From Roseicella sp. DB1501 (lineage in GTDB: Bacteria > Pseudomonadota > Alphaproteobacteria > Acetobacterales > Acetobacteraceae), in the NCBI RefSeq assembly GCF_013112485.1, contig NZ_JABFHG010000016.1:1-64000 (forward strand): 64,000 bases of DNA, written 5' to 3'. Position 1 is the stretch's first letter. Every line of letters begins with the position of its first letter. The translations under genes were made by a program, and so were the position numbers. The notes under the pieces are model-generated. The model was not told the DNA's origin and ran no database searches. It saw only the letters and a program-made list of their open reading frames with translations. Of this stretch, positions 42,901 through 50,435 are shown piece after piece.

Positions 42901-43108
42901 GGGGCTGCTACCCATTCTGTGGAGTTCCGGCACCGGGTCGGAGCTGATGCAGCGCATCGCCGTGCCGATGGTCGGCGGCATGGTTTCGTCGACGGCGCTG
43001 ACGCTCCTGGTCATCCCGGCGATTTTTGGAGCCGTGAAAGGGTGGCGCTTGCCGAGGACAGCAGCGGCCGCCGCGCCGGTACCTGCATCATTTGCGGTGG
43101 CGGAGTAG
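39947..43108 (+). CDS. cusA: RND heavy-metal efflux pump, CusA type
   Basis: A 1053-residue inner-membrane RND transporter of the CusA/CzcA family. Sequence tracks CusA closely: DTQVIVYTDYPGQAPQ, GQFEYMQRAKAKL and GGVWLMYLMHFNLSVAVAVG. Of the three Met residues that bind Cu(I)/Ag(I) in Escherichia coli CusA, the equivalents in APTEMFET (Met612) and IDMLSTG (Met661) are kept, while the third position is Leu727 (ARYGLTV). That suggests monovalent copper or silver as substrate with altered site geometry. It expels metal with CusB and CusC using the proton gradient. It overlaps cusB (ATGA). Confidence 0.93.
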   Translation: MIARIIRWSVANPFLVLLVTLFVVGTGVWAVRNTPLDAIPDLSDTQVIVYTDYPGQAPQVVEDQVTYPLTTALLTVPRSKTVRGFSFFGASFVYVVFEDGTDLYWARSRVLEYLSQAARRLPTGVTPSLGPDATGVGWVYQYVVTGAQRTLAELRSVQDWFLRYQLARADGVAEVASVGGFVQQYQVVVDPQRLQAYRIPLSRVTEAIRASNRDVGGRSVEMSETEYLVRGRGYLRGIPDIEQIVLMMQGGTPVLLRDVARVELGPEERRGIAELNGEGEVVSGIVLQRQGQNALTVIDSVKKTLADIAGSLPEGVTVTGVYDRSTLIGRAIDTLKHTLLEESIIVALVCVVFLLHVRSALVAIIMLPVGVLIAMALLHLLGLSSNIMSLGGIAIALGAMVDAAIVMIENAHKRLEQAAPGASRVQVLTEAAVEVGPALFFSLAVITVSFLPVFTLEDQEGRMFRPLAFTKTFAMAGGALLSVTLVPVLMVLFIRGRIMPERKNPVNRLLIWLYRPVIALVLRARTLTILLAVLAVGATAWPWSQLGSEFMPTLNEGTLMYMPVSLPGLSVTKAAELLQTQNRIIRGFPEVESVYGKAGRAATATDPAPTEMFETIINLKPEAEWRPGVTVDSLTAEMDAALRMPGVSNAWTMPIKARIDMLSTGIRTPVGVKVYGPDLGGIDQLSRQVEAAIRSVPGTTSAFAERVEGGFYLEIEPDRAALARYGLTVGDLQETIATALGGEPVTTTVEGRARYTVNVRYPRGLRTDPQSIAGQVLVQAPSGAAIPLGQLASVQLRRGPPTIRTENAQLVNYVYVDMHGRDVGGYVADAQHAVAAQVPMPAGFHIEWSGQFEYMQRAKAKLMVVVPVTLLLIFVLLYMNFGRLTETLIVMLSVPFALVGGVWLMYLMHFNLSVAVAVGFIALAGVAAETGVIMLIYLDHALAEIRERCRLEARVLTQADLRLAIMEGAVERVRPKMMTVTAIMAGLLPILWSSGTGSELMQRIAVPMVGGMVSSTALTLLVIPAIFGAVKGWRLPRTAAAAAPVPASFAVAE

Positions 43109-43146
43109 ACCTGGGCCCGGCGTGAGGAAGGCAGAAGGGACACCAC

Positions 43147-43275
43147 ATGATGCACGATGGCGGCATGATGAGCGGGATGATGTGGGGCATGGGGCTCGTG
43201 TGGCTCCTCGTGATTGTCCTCCTTGTGCTGGGTGTTGCCGCACTGGCGAAATATCTGTTTGGCCGGCGGGGATAA
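43147..43275 (+). CDS. 42-residue Met-rich single-pass membrane protein
   Basis: From ATG 43147 the product begins MMHDGGMMSGMMWGMG, then a transmembrane helix (LVWLLVIVLLVLGVAALAKYL), and ends FGRRG. Nine Met residues precede the helix, suggesting a metal-binding periplasmic or cytoplasmic tip. It sits 38 bases after cusA and is likely the last gene of the operon. Small proteins of this type accompany copper and silver RND pumps. Confidence 0.7.
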   Translation: MMHDGGMMSGMMWGMGLVWLLVIVLLVLGVAALAKYLFGRRG

Positions 43276-43278
43276 GCT

Positions 43279-43785
43279 TCAGCGCTCGACTGATACAAGC
43301 ACGGCGGGAGGGTGCCGTGCCGTCCGGCGCGCTAGCCAGAAGGCGGCGAGCGGCACCACCAGCCACTGCAGCAGCGGTGACAGGCCGGTATGGATCACCG
43401 GAACTACCGGCATCAGCTCGGAATAGGCCCAGCTCTGCCGCACCACGATGTTCAGCCATTCGCTGAAGATCGTGTAGCCCAGGCCGAGCATGGTGGTGAC
43501 GATGGCGACGGGGCCGTACGCTTGTAGCGGCCAGTCGCGATGGCCGACGCTGAGTAGCGCAGCGGTCAGGCAGCTGAGCGCAATGAGCACATCGCCCGCC
43601 GTGCAATGAATGACCGCAAACAGCTGCTCTCGCAACGTGCCGGAGCGCCAGATGGTATAGAGTGGTAGGTGCGCGGATTCCCAGACGAGATCGGTCACGG
43701 CGATGGTGCCGAGATAGACGCGAAGGGCGCGCAGCCAGTCCGTCCCGGCGGTACCCACGGCATTGGCAACGCCGGGAGCACTCAC
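43279..43785 (-). CDS. Uncharacterised four- or five-helix membrane protein
   Basis: A 168-residue protein from a GTG at 43785 overlapping the upstream gene's TGA (GTGA). Hydrophobic segments at about residues 20-40, 50-75, 85-105 and 140-155 (VYLGTIAVTDLVWESAHLPLY, VIHCTAGDVLIALSCLTAALL, AYGPVAIVTTMLGLGYTIFSEW, LLQWLVVPLAAFWLARRTA). His and Glu residues in the helices (VWESAHLPLY) might bind metal. No family recognised. It converges on the Met-rich gene with 3 bases between stops. Confidence 0.7.
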   Translation of the reverse strand: MSAPGVANAVGTAGTDWLRALRVYLGTIAVTDLVWESAHLPLYTIWRSGTLREQLFAVIHCTAGDVLIALSCLTAALLSVGHRDWPLQAYGPVAIVTTMLGLGYTIFSEWLNIVVRQSWAYSELMPVVPVIHTGLSPLLQWLVVPLAAFWLARRTARHPPAVLVSVER

Positions 43786-43991
43786 TGGCGTAAGATCCGT
43801 CGCACCAGCCGCGTTGGCGGCGACCCGAAGGCTGCGCCATACGCATCGGCGAGCACCGATCCGGGCGTCGCATCGCTGCACAAGGTTTCCACGGCACGCA
43901 GCAGGTGCTCGGCGGCGTCCGTCCGGCCTTCGGCGAGCGCTTGCGTGAGCGCTGCGATGATGTGGTCTTCGAGTGGGCGCGCAGGTCGCAT
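43782..43991 (-). CDS. Small uncharacterised protein, coupled to the membrane protein
   Basis: A 69-residue helical protein (MRPARPLEDHIIAALTQALAEGRTDAAEHLLRAVETL) with one Cys and a basic C terminus (TRLVRRILRQ). Its stop overlaps the start of the downstream membrane protein, so the two form a minus-strand pair. Function unknown; the helical repeats may mediate protein contact. Confidence 0.6.
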   Translation of the reverse strand: MRPARPLEDHIIAALTQALAEGRTDAAEHLLRAVETLCSDATPGSVLADAYGAAFGSPPTRLVRRILRQ

Positions 43992-44225
43992 TGGAGGATT
44001 CCGTCAATGATGCCATTCGAACGGATGACGCTGCGGCTTCCGACGGTAGGAAGGTCAAGACAGAAAACGCCGGGCATGTGCCTTGCATTCGCAGGGCGGC
44101 ATCTGATCTGTTGCGACGAGGCGACGGTGTGGTTGGGAAAGCACGCTTTAGGACGTGGGCATTCGCTTTTATTCGCCGGCCTATATCCCATCCGATAAAG
44201 GACGTTATCGGATGCGATGTATGCC
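43992..44225. other. Intergenic stretch with a 10-bp perfect palindrome
   Basis: Mostly no feature. CATCCGATAA-AGGACG-TTATCGGATG (44189-44214) has arms of 10 bp around a 6-base spacer, with the geometry of a tyrosine-recombinase core site or a repressor operator. It lies 12 bases upstream of the first toxin-antitoxin operator repeat and about 770 bases upstream of the integrase start. Confidence 0.5.
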
Positions 44226-44297
44226 GACTGGTCATTTCGACTAGTTGACGTTGACAGATGTTGCGCAGGCGAGTAGACTGGTTGATATGACTAGTTG
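44226..44297 (+). promoter_or_regulatory. Promoter and paired operators of the TA-integrase operon
   Basis: The motif GACTGGT-N7/8-GACTAGTTG occurs twice, at 44226-44247 and 44276-44297, 50 bases apart start to start. Between and overlapping them lies a good sigma70-type promoter, TTGACA (44251-44256) and TAGACT (44274-44279) with a 17-base spacer. Two operator copies flanking the core promoter fit antitoxin autoregulation with conditional cooperativity. An ATG at 44287 almost coincides with the predicted transcription start. Confidence 0.72.
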
Positions 44298-44310
44298 GAA
44301 TGGAAATGAC

Positions 44311-44565
44311 ATGCGCGAGGTTCAGGCGTCGGAGGCCAAGACGCACCTGCCTCGGCTGCTCGACGAGGTCGAGCGCGGCGAGACCATCGTCATCACGCGC
44401 CATGGCCGTCCGATCGCCCGCATCGTGCCCGAGGTTACTCGCCGCCAGGCCGAGATCGCCAAAGCGGTCGTGGAGCTGCGCGCGCTGCGCCACTCCATCG
44501 CGGAGCGCGGTGAATCACTCTCCTGGGATGAGCTGAAAGCCTTCCGCGACGAAGGCCGCCGGTGA
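44311..44565 (+). CDS. Phd/YefM-family antitoxin
   Basis: An 84-residue antitoxin starting MREVQASEAKTHLPRLLDEV with ERGETIVITRHGRPIARIVPE, the conserved DNA-binding and dimer part of Phd/YefM, and a helical C terminus that wraps the toxin. The start at 44311 fits the family N terminus; a leaderless start at 44287 would add 8 residues. It binds the repeats upstream and represses. Its stop overlaps the toxin start as GTGA. Confidence 0.88.
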   Translation: MREVQASEAKTHLPRLLDEVERGETIVITRHGRPIARIVPEVTRRQAEIAKAVVELRALRHSIAERGESLSWDELKAFRDEGRR

Positions 44566-44984
44566 CGCGCTGCGTCCTCGATAGCTCGGTGGCGCTAGCC
44601 TGGGTGCTGCCCGGCGAAGGCACCGACGCCACGGAAACACTACTCGACGAGATCGCCGCAGCGGGCGCGATAGCGCCGGGTCTGTGGCCGCTCGAGATGG
44701 CCAACGTCCTGCTGTATGCCGAGAAGGCGCGCCGCATCACCCAGGACGAACGTCGGCGCTCGCTCACCACGCTGGCGGCCCTGCCCATCCATATTGACCC
44801 GGACACGGCGGCGCAGGCCTGGAGCCGCACCCTCGCCTTGGCCGAAGCGCAGGGGCTGACCCTCTACGACGCGAGCTATTTGGAGCTGGCGCTACGCGCC
44901 AGCCTGCCCTTGGCATCGCTCGACAAGAAGCTGCGTCAGGCGGCGGCGGTGAGTGGCGTGGAACTGCTCGGGATGGCGGAATGA
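44562..44984 (+). CDS. vapC: PIN-domain toxin, VapC type
   Basis: A 140-residue PIN nuclease with the acidic metal-binding residues in VLDSSVALAWVLPGE (Asp6), WPLEMANVLLYA (Glu), and LTLYDASYLELALR (Asp). VapC toxins cleave tRNA or rRNA when not bound by antitoxin. It is coupled to the antitoxin upstream and overlaps the integrase gene downstream (ATGA), so toxin, antitoxin and recombinase are one operon. Confidence 0.9.
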   Translation: MTRCVLDSSVALAWVLPGEGTDATETLLDEIAAAGAIAPGLWPLEMANVLLYAEKARRITQDERRRSLTTLAALPIHIDPDTAAQAWSRTLALAEAQGLTLYDASYLELALRASLPLASLDKKLRQAAAVSGVELLGMAE

Positions 44985-46003
44985 ACGAGCTGATCACCCC
45001 GGTCGGTTATCTCCCTGCCTTGCCGTATGGCGGGATGATGGTGCCGTCGCTGGTCGCCGATCAGGGCGAGCGTGCCGCCAAGCGCTATATCGAATTCTTC
45101 GCCGCCAACATCCGCAACCCCAACACGCGCCGCGCCTATGCGCGCGCCGCCAGCGACTTCCTCGGCTGGTGCGAACAGCACCGCCTCACCCTGCCCAGTA
45201 TCGAGCCGGTGCATGTGGCGGCCTATGTCGAGCTACTGCTGAAGACTGGCCTGTCGCGGAACCCCGGCGAGCCCCCTGCCCCGCTGGCGGCCCCAAGCGT
45301 CAAGCAGCAGCTGGCGGCCGTCCGCATGCTGTTCGACTGGTTCGTGGTCGGCCAGATCGTGCCGCACAACCCGGCCGCTTCCGTGCGCGGCCCGAAATAC
45401 GTGGTCACCCGCGGCAAGACGCCGGTGCTGCCGCGCGAAGACGCAAAGGCGCTGATCGATGCCATCGAGACCGACACGCTGATCGGCCTGCGCGACCGCG
45501 CGCTGATCGGCACCCTGCTCTATACCTTCGCTCGCATCGAGGCAGCGCTCGGCATGGACATGGAGGATTACTTCTCTGCAGGCCGCAAGCGCTGGCGCGT
45601 GCGCCTGCATGAGAAGGGTGGCAAGGTCCACGAGATGCCGGTGCATCATACGCTGGAAGAATACTTAGACGCTTATATCGAGGCGGCTAGCATCGCCGAG
45701 GACAAAAAGGGCCCGCTGTTCCGCACCGCGCCTGGCCGCACACGCGATCGCCTAACTACTCACCGCCTGCAGGCGCGCGAAGCTTTTGCGATGGTCCGCC
45801 GCCGCGCGCTGGCCGCAGGCATCGACGCCGCGCTTGGCTGCCATAGCTGGCGCGCGATCGGCATCACCACCTATTTGGAGAATGGCGGCTCGCTGGAGCG
45901 TGCTCAGCAGATGGCGGCGCATTCCAGCCCGCGTACCACCAAGCTCTACGACCGAACCCAGGACGAGGTGACGCTCGACGAGGTCGAGCGGATCGTTTTG
46001 TAA
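44981..46003 (+). CDS. Tyrosine recombinase/integrase
   Basis: A 340-residue phage-type integrase. An N-terminal SAM-like core-binding domain (about residues 30-140) is followed by the catalytic domain: Arg in TFARIEAALGMD, Lys in RLHEKGGKVHEMP, CHSWRAIGITTYLE (normally HxxR, seen as HSWR), and AAHSSPRTTKLYDR with the second His and the nucleophile Tyr. Residue order R-K-HxxR-H-Y is complete. It lies at the edge of a set of cargo modules bounded by decayed copies of the same 3' end (48093-48203 and 55091-55200). It overlaps vapC. Confidence 0.92.
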   Translation: MNELITPVGYLPALPYGGMMVPSLVADQGERAAKRYIEFFAANIRNPNTRRAYARAASDFLGWCEQHRLTLPSIEPVHVAAYVELLLKTGLSRNPGEPPAPLAAPSVKQQLAAVRMLFDWFVVGQIVPHNPAASVRGPKYVVTRGKTPVLPREDAKALIDAIETDTLIGLRDRALIGTLLYTFARIEAALGMDMEDYFSAGRKRWRVRLHEKGGKVHEMPVHHTLEEYLDAYIEAASIAEDKKGPLFRTAPGRTRDRLTTHRLQAREAFAMVRRRALAAGIDAALGCHSWRAIGITTYLENGGSLERAQQMAAHSSPRTTKLYDRTQDEVTLDEVERIVL

Positions 46004-46058
46004 GAGCGCCCCCAATGAGATTGCAACATTTTGGCAGTAGACGTAGATCTCGGAAATC

Positions 46059-48053
46059 ATGCGAACAGATTGTATGGTTGGCGATAAAATGAGCCACCTT
46101 GACGATCTTCCAAAGCGTGATGGTAATCACGTAACTGAGGAAAAGGCCGTGGTGGCTTTCCAAAAGCGCCTGCTGGAAAGCGGAGCCTTCATTCTTCAGA
46201 GCGCCGATCGAAAGGATTATGGGACAGACTGTCAGATCGAGGTTCTCAATCAGGGCAGCGCAACCAACGTCAGAATCCATGTCCAGCTCAAGGGCACCGA
46301 GCGGTCTTTGAACGCGGACGCTTCTGTCAGTGTTGCGATTGCACGTACCAATCTTAACTACCTACTGACGCAGCCACACAGCTTCTACGTCTGCTACCAT
46401 GTGCCGACAGACTCACTGCGCATCTGCTTCGCAGAAGCGGTTCTGCGCCAATACGAGCACGGCGGCAGAAACTGGACGGAGCAGCAGACACTGACGTTGT
46501 CGTGTACCGACGAGTTGACCGTCGAGCAGCTCAAGACGGTGGCGTCTCTCGCTAAGTCGAGCGCGTCGTTGTTGCGAGACCGTAGAACCGGGCAGGTGAC
46601 GGCAGCGCCCTCTGAAATACCAGGAATGCTTAGGAGACAGATCGCGGACGTCCACGTCCCGGAAAACCGCGAAGCAGCCGCAAAGATCCTTGAAAGCCTC
46701 TACAAGGATGGCGCAGATGATGTGATCAGCGCCGCCTTTGACAAGTTCATTGCGGTTCTCGGCACCGACGACAACGCCATGAACTACGGCTACATGGCGG
46801 AGATCAACCTCGGAATGGCAGGTCGCAGCTCGAACTCTGGCCGGATCGAGGCCGCGATCGGACATTTCCAGTCTAAGCTCAACGTTGGCAGCTACCAACA
46901 CGGCAGCCTGCACTACACAATCGGCAACGCCCAGTCTGCACTGGGCAAAGAGAGCGAAGCGAAAAAAGCCTACGAGACGGCGCTTGAAGATCAGGAATTC
47001 ACAGCAGCGCCGGAGCTGGCGGCAAAGATACATAAGAATCTTGGAACGAGTATCGAGCGCTCAGGTGACCAAGAGCTTGCCGTTAGTTACTACTATAAAG
47101 CGCTGCACCTCGATCCAAATCTTCCGGAAGCACATAACGCTCTCGGAAACCACTACATCCGTATCGGCGATTATCAGGCCGCGCTGGATCACTTCGACCG
47201 TGTCGTGTTCACGGAACGTCAGCTCGGCGCGACATCGACAGTTGCCGGATGGCGGGTGAACGCGCTTTTCAATCTTACTGATGGTCGCGGTGCGTTTCGC
47301 GAGATCGCCTCGCTTTTGGGGAACGCTGACGACCACCCTTGGATCTGGCCTTGGTGCGCTCAGCAAGTCGCGAACTTCGGGCGCGCGACGGTTGGAAACG
47401 CGCGGCAGGCAATCGGTTTTTGGCAACGCTACATTGCTGCGCATCCGGCTGCCTCCGCCGCAAGACGAGAGCTGCTGCTTGCGACATTTTATTTGCGGGC
47501 CCAGGAGCAGGACATACAGCAGACTTACGCCGAGTTCCGTAAGGAATTCGAACGACAGATTGCATACATTGATGACGAAGATGCCGCCCTGCCGTGGGAC
47601 CGGCTGGGTCACTGGGCTCAGGACGAGGGTGATTGGGCGGAAGCCGAGCGGTGCTTCCGCAAAGCCTTCGAGCTAGAGGGTGGTCATTACGGCTACTGCC
47701 TTGGGACTGCCCTCAATTTCCTCGCCAAGTTTGATGAGAGCCTTCCAATCTTACTGGAACAGGCTGAGGTCATACAGCCCGACGCGATGAGTTGGTTTCA
47801 GGCTGCAGTCGCGTATGAGAACCTCGGCAGGCCAGCCGAGGCAATCGCAGCCTATGACCAAGCGCTAACGCTAGATCCAAACTACGATCTCGCCATGTTT
47901 AACCTTGGTGGGGTCCATTGGAACAGTGGCGACCATGTTGAGGCGAAGAAAGTATGGGCGGGGGCCATAAAGCGGTTCCCCGACCACGAGCTTGCTGCCA
48001 CGCTTCGCTGCATGGTGCCCTCCCTCTTTCCCCACGTACCGGATTCCAATTGA
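46059..48053 (+). CDS. DUF4365 (nuclease-like) domain fused to TPR repeats
   Basis: A 664-residue protein. The N-terminal 180 residues match the DUF4365 type, related to PD-(D/E)XK nucleases: KDYGTDCQIEVLNQG followed by RIHVQLKGTE, giving the D...E...QxK set. From about residue 255 the protein is a chain of tetratricopeptide-like repeats (GHFQSKLNVGSYQHGSLHYTIG, IHKNLGTSIERSGDQELAVSYYYKALHLDPNLPEAHNALG, AAVAYENLGRPAEAIAAYDQALTLDPNY). A nuclease-like head with a TPR sensor is a design used in several defence proteins, but no partner gene is adjacent. Start 46059 is chosen; ATG 46089 is an alternative. Base composition is clearly lower in GC than the neighbours, which suggests separate acquisition. 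Confidence 0.82.
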   Translation: MRTDCMVGDKMSHLDDLPKRDGNHVTEEKAVVAFQKRLLESGAFILQSADRKDYGTDCQIEVLNQGSATNVRIHVQLKGTERSLNADASVSVAIARTNLNYLLTQPHSFYVCYHVPTDSLRICFAEAVLRQYEHGGRNWTEQQTLTLSCTDELTVEQLKTVASLAKSSASLLRDRRTGQVTAAPSEIPGMLRRQIADVHVPENREAAAKILESLYKDGADDVISAAFDKFIAVLGTDDNAMNYGYMAEINLGMAGRSSNSGRIEAAIGHFQSKLNVGSYQHGSLHYTIGNAQSALGKESEAKKAYETALEDQEFTAAPELAAKIHKNLGTSIERSGDQELAVSYYYKALHLDPNLPEAHNALGNHYIRIGDYQAALDHFDRVVFTERQLGATSTVAGWRVNALFNLTDGRGAFREIASLLGNADDHPWIWPWCAQQVANFGRATVGNARQAIGFWQRYIAAHPAASAARRELLLATFYLRAQEQDIQQTYAEFRKEFERQIAYIDDEDAALPWDRLGHWAQDEGDWAEAERCFRKAFELEGGHYGYCLGTALNFLAKFDESLPILLEQAEVIQPDAMSWFQAAVAYENLGRPAEAIAAYDQALTLDPNYDLAMFNLGGVHWNSGDHVEAKKVWAGAIKRFPDHELAATLRCMVPSLFPHVPDSN

Positions 48054-48092
48054 TAGAGCACCTTCATCGACGCTGCAAAAGCGCAGTCGATG

Positions 48093-48203
48093 GCTGGAGG
48101 GCGCTCACCAGATGGCAGCGCACTCCAGCCCCGTACCACCAAGCTCCACGACCGCATCAAAGGCGAGGTAACGCTGACAGAGGCAGAGCATATCCGTCGG
48201 TAA
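48093..48203 (+). pseudogene. Decayed 3' end of an integrase (remnant 1)
   Basis: The sequence aligns to the last about 110 bases of the intact integrase (45893-46003): it encodes QMAAHSSP, loses one base, then RTTKLHDRIKGEVTLTEAEHIRR and a stop. It retains the His and Tyr-equivalent region (His replaces Tyr at LHDR). The divergence shows it came from a related, not identical, recombinase. A hairpin follows 29 bases later. Confidence 0.82.
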
Positions 48204-48231
48204 TTGTTGAAGAATCTTTGCGCCATGCGTT

Positions 48232-48251
48232 CGCAGGGCACTCGCCCTGCG
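48232..48251. terminator. Hairpin after integrase remnant 1
   Basis: Perfect arms CGCAGGGC and GCCCTGCG with loop ACTC, followed by TCTCCTG. The same 7-base arms (GCAGGGC/GCCCTGC) form a hairpin after remnant 2. No clear U-run. Confidence 0.5.
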
Positions 48252-48305
48252 TCTCCTGCAGCGCAATCGTCACCGCTGGGCAAGGCGAATAGGCGGCGCG
48301 CCTAT

Positions 48306-49307
48306 TTACGCCGCCCGAACCCAATCATCACACAGTGCCGGGAAGGACGAATGGGCGGCATCGGCTGCTTGCCCGCCCAGCATAGCGCGGTCGTTCAAAA
48401 CGCCACGTAAGGCATAAGCGTGCAGGATATCAGGGTCGAAGGCGTCGGCGCTGCTTAGTTTGTTCATGGTCGTGTGAATGAAAACGATGCCGCCGATAAA
48501 CGGGTAGTCACGCAGAATGCCGTTTTGGGCGAGCGGGCCATTATCGTTTTCTTCCCTCGCCGGATCAGGCTGCAACCCGTCGGGGTGTGGCCACCAGAAG
48601 TGGTCACCCACTTCATGGGCCGCGAGTGTCCACAAATGGCCATTCACCTTGCCCAGCCTCGCATCGTGCCGCTCTGCTTGAAGCTCGACGGCATCACCTC
48701 GGATCAATGTACGGGGCAACGCGACGACCAGGAACGTCGGCTTTTCTTCGAACTGGCCTCGCTTCACGTTGCTGCCGATCTGACGCATGACGCGCTGCAT
48801 GATCTGCAGCCAGTTCTCCACCGGGCCGTGCGGAGTGACAAAGGAACGGCCGATGCCGACGCCACGCCGCTGAGCAGTCTCCTTGGCCTGTCGCTGGCTC
48901 TCTCGGCCTGCCGTCACAATGGCCGGGTAAGCGTGCACCCCGCCAGACAGGTCGAGGGTCTTCACCTCATAATTCTCGGCATAGGCGTTGGCGCTAAAAT
49001 CAGGCGTCTTACCGGCCACTTCCTTTACAGGCCGCAGCGCCACGCCACGGGCCCTTGCTAGGAGGTAGAACAGGCCCTCGTGATAGCTCTCAAAAACCGC
49101 GTTGAAGGTGGCTGGATCATGCGGCCAACGGCCGCTTTTGATCGCTTTGCGAATTTTGGTGCAGGTGGCAACGGCCGCAGCCTCGCCCGCGGTGGCAGAT
49201 GCATCCAGCAAATCAAAGATACTCCGCGACAGAAGGAAGCTGGTGAAGTTACCCCCATCGCTGTTGATCTCCTGTAGGACGGGCAGCATCTCATCCCAGA
49301 GCGTCAT
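48306..49307 (-). CDS. Uncharacterised protein with a PD-(D/E)XK-like nuclease motif
   Basis: A 333-residue protein from ATG 49307. In the middle are GKTPDFSANAYAENYEVKTLDLSGG, giving the PD-(D/E)XK order (Asp, then Glu-x-Lys about 11 residues on), typical of restriction-like nucleases. The N-terminal part is helical (DEMLPVLQEINSDGGNFTSFLLSRSIFDLLDAS). The C-terminal part contains VALPRTLIRGDAVELQ and FWWPHPDGLQPD. The gene ends next to the integrase remnant hairpin and lies 34 bases downstream of acr3 on the same strand. No methylase or other partner is present. It may be a defence nuclease; no named family recognised. Confidence 0.75.
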   Translation of the reverse strand: MTLWDEMLPVLQEINSDGGNFTSFLLSRSIFDLLDASATAGEAAAVATCTKIRKAIKSGRWPHDPATFNAVFESYHEGLFYLLARARGVALRPVKEVAGKTPDFSANAYAENYEVKTLDLSGGVHAYPAIVTAGRESQRQAKETAQRRGVGIGRSFVTPHGPVENWLQIMQRVMRQIGSNVKRGQFEEKPTFLVVALPRTLIRGDAVELQAERHDARLGKVNGHLWTLAAHEVGDHFWWPHPDGLQPDPAREENDNGPLAQNGILRDYPFIGGIVFIHTTMNKLSSADAFDPDILHAYALRGVLNDRAMLGGQAADAAHSSFPALCDDWVRAA

Positions 49308-49341
49308 CACCGCGCCTCGCCGTTGGTCACAACATGCGATG

Positions 49342-50424
49342 TCATGCCTGGCGCGCTCCCGCTTCGTACCAGCCTCGGCTGCGTCGCACGATGTGCACAA
49401 TTGAAAGCATCACCGGCACCTCGACCAGCACGCCGACCACCGTGGCAAGTGCCGCCCCGGACTGGAAGCCGAACAGAGCGATGGCGGCCGCTACGGCCAA
49501 CTCGAAGAAGTTGGAGGCACCGATCAGCGCCGAGGGTCCGGCGACGCACCATTCGACGCCTAGCTTGCGGTTCAGCCAATAGGCCAGGCCGGCGTTGAAA
49601 TAGACCTGGATCAGGATCGGTACCGCCAGCAAGGCAATAACGGTCGGCTGGCGGACAATCTGCTCGCCCTGCAGGCCAAACAGCAGCACCAAGGTCAGCA
49701 GCAGCGCCGATAGCGACACCGGCGCCAGCCGCTCCAGCGTGCGCGACAGTGCGCCCGGCCCGCCGGTGCGCAGCAGCAGGGCGCGCCAGAGCTGGGCCAC
49801 GATGACCGGCACGACAATGTAGAGCACTACCGAAAGGATCAGCGTGTCCCAAGGCACGGTGATGGCCGATAAGCCGAGCAGCAGCCCGACGAGTGGCGCG
49901 AAGGCCACCACCATGATCAGGTCATTCAGCGCTACCTGGCTCAGGGTGAAATGTGGCTCGCCGTCCACCAGGTTCGACCAGACGAAGACCATGGCCGTGC
50001 AGGGCGCGGCGGCCAGCAGGATCAGCCCGGCAATATAGCTATCGATCTGACCGGCCGGCAGGTACGGCCGAAATAACCAGCCGATGAACAGCCAGCCCAG
50101 CAGCGCCATCGAGAAGGGTTTTACCAGCCAGTTGATGCCGACGGTGGCGGCAATGCCCCGCCAGTGGCTGCCGACCTGGCGCAGCGAGCCCAGGTCGATT
50201 TTGAGCAGCATGGGAATGATCATCAGCCAGACCAGCACGGCGACCGGCAGATTGACCTCGGCCACTGTCGCCTCACCAATGGCACGGAAGGCGCCCGGCG
50301 CGAGCTGGCCGAGCACGATGCCGACGATGATACAGAGCGCTACCCACAGCGTTAGGAAGCGCTCGAAGGTGCCCATGGCCGGTCGGGCCGGCGCAGCGCT
50401 GGCAGGAAGAGCAGTATCAGACAT
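49342..50424 (-). CDS. acr3: Arsenite efflux transporter ACR3
   Basis: A 360-residue membrane protein with about ten helices. ACR3 features include LVWLMIIPMLLKIDLGSL, WLVKPFSMALLGWLFIGWLF and the conserved LAAAPCTAMVFVWSNLVDGE with its catalytic Cys. It extrudes As(OH)3 using the proton motive force. It is the last of the divergent minus-strand ars genes (arsR, arsC-LMW, arsC-Grx, acr3). Only 11 bases separate it from the upstream arsC. Confidence 0.95.
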   Translation of the reverse strand: MSDTALPASAAPARPAMGTFERFLTLWVALCIIVGIVLGQLAPGAFRAIGEATVAEVNLPVAVLVWLMIIPMLLKIDLGSLRQVGSHWRGIAATVGINWLVKPFSMALLGWLFIGWLFRPYLPAGQIDSYIAGLILLAAAPCTAMVFVWSNLVDGEPHFTLSQVALNDLIMVVAFAPLVGLLLGLSAITVPWDTLILSVVLYIVVPVIVAQLWRALLLRTGGPGALSRTLERLAPVSLSALLLTLVLLFGLQGEQIVRQPTVIALLAVPILIQVYFNAGLAYWLNRKLGVEWCVAGPSALIGASNFFELAVAAAIALFGFQSGAALATVVGVLVEVPVMLSIVHIVRRSRGWYEAGARQA

Positions 50425-50435
50425 TTTGGTTTCCT

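Noticed and set aside
48306-49400. Longer start (49400) for the nuclease-like gene
   Set aside because: The first 31 residues overlap the end of acr3 and look non-coding; ATG 49307 fits the domain start.
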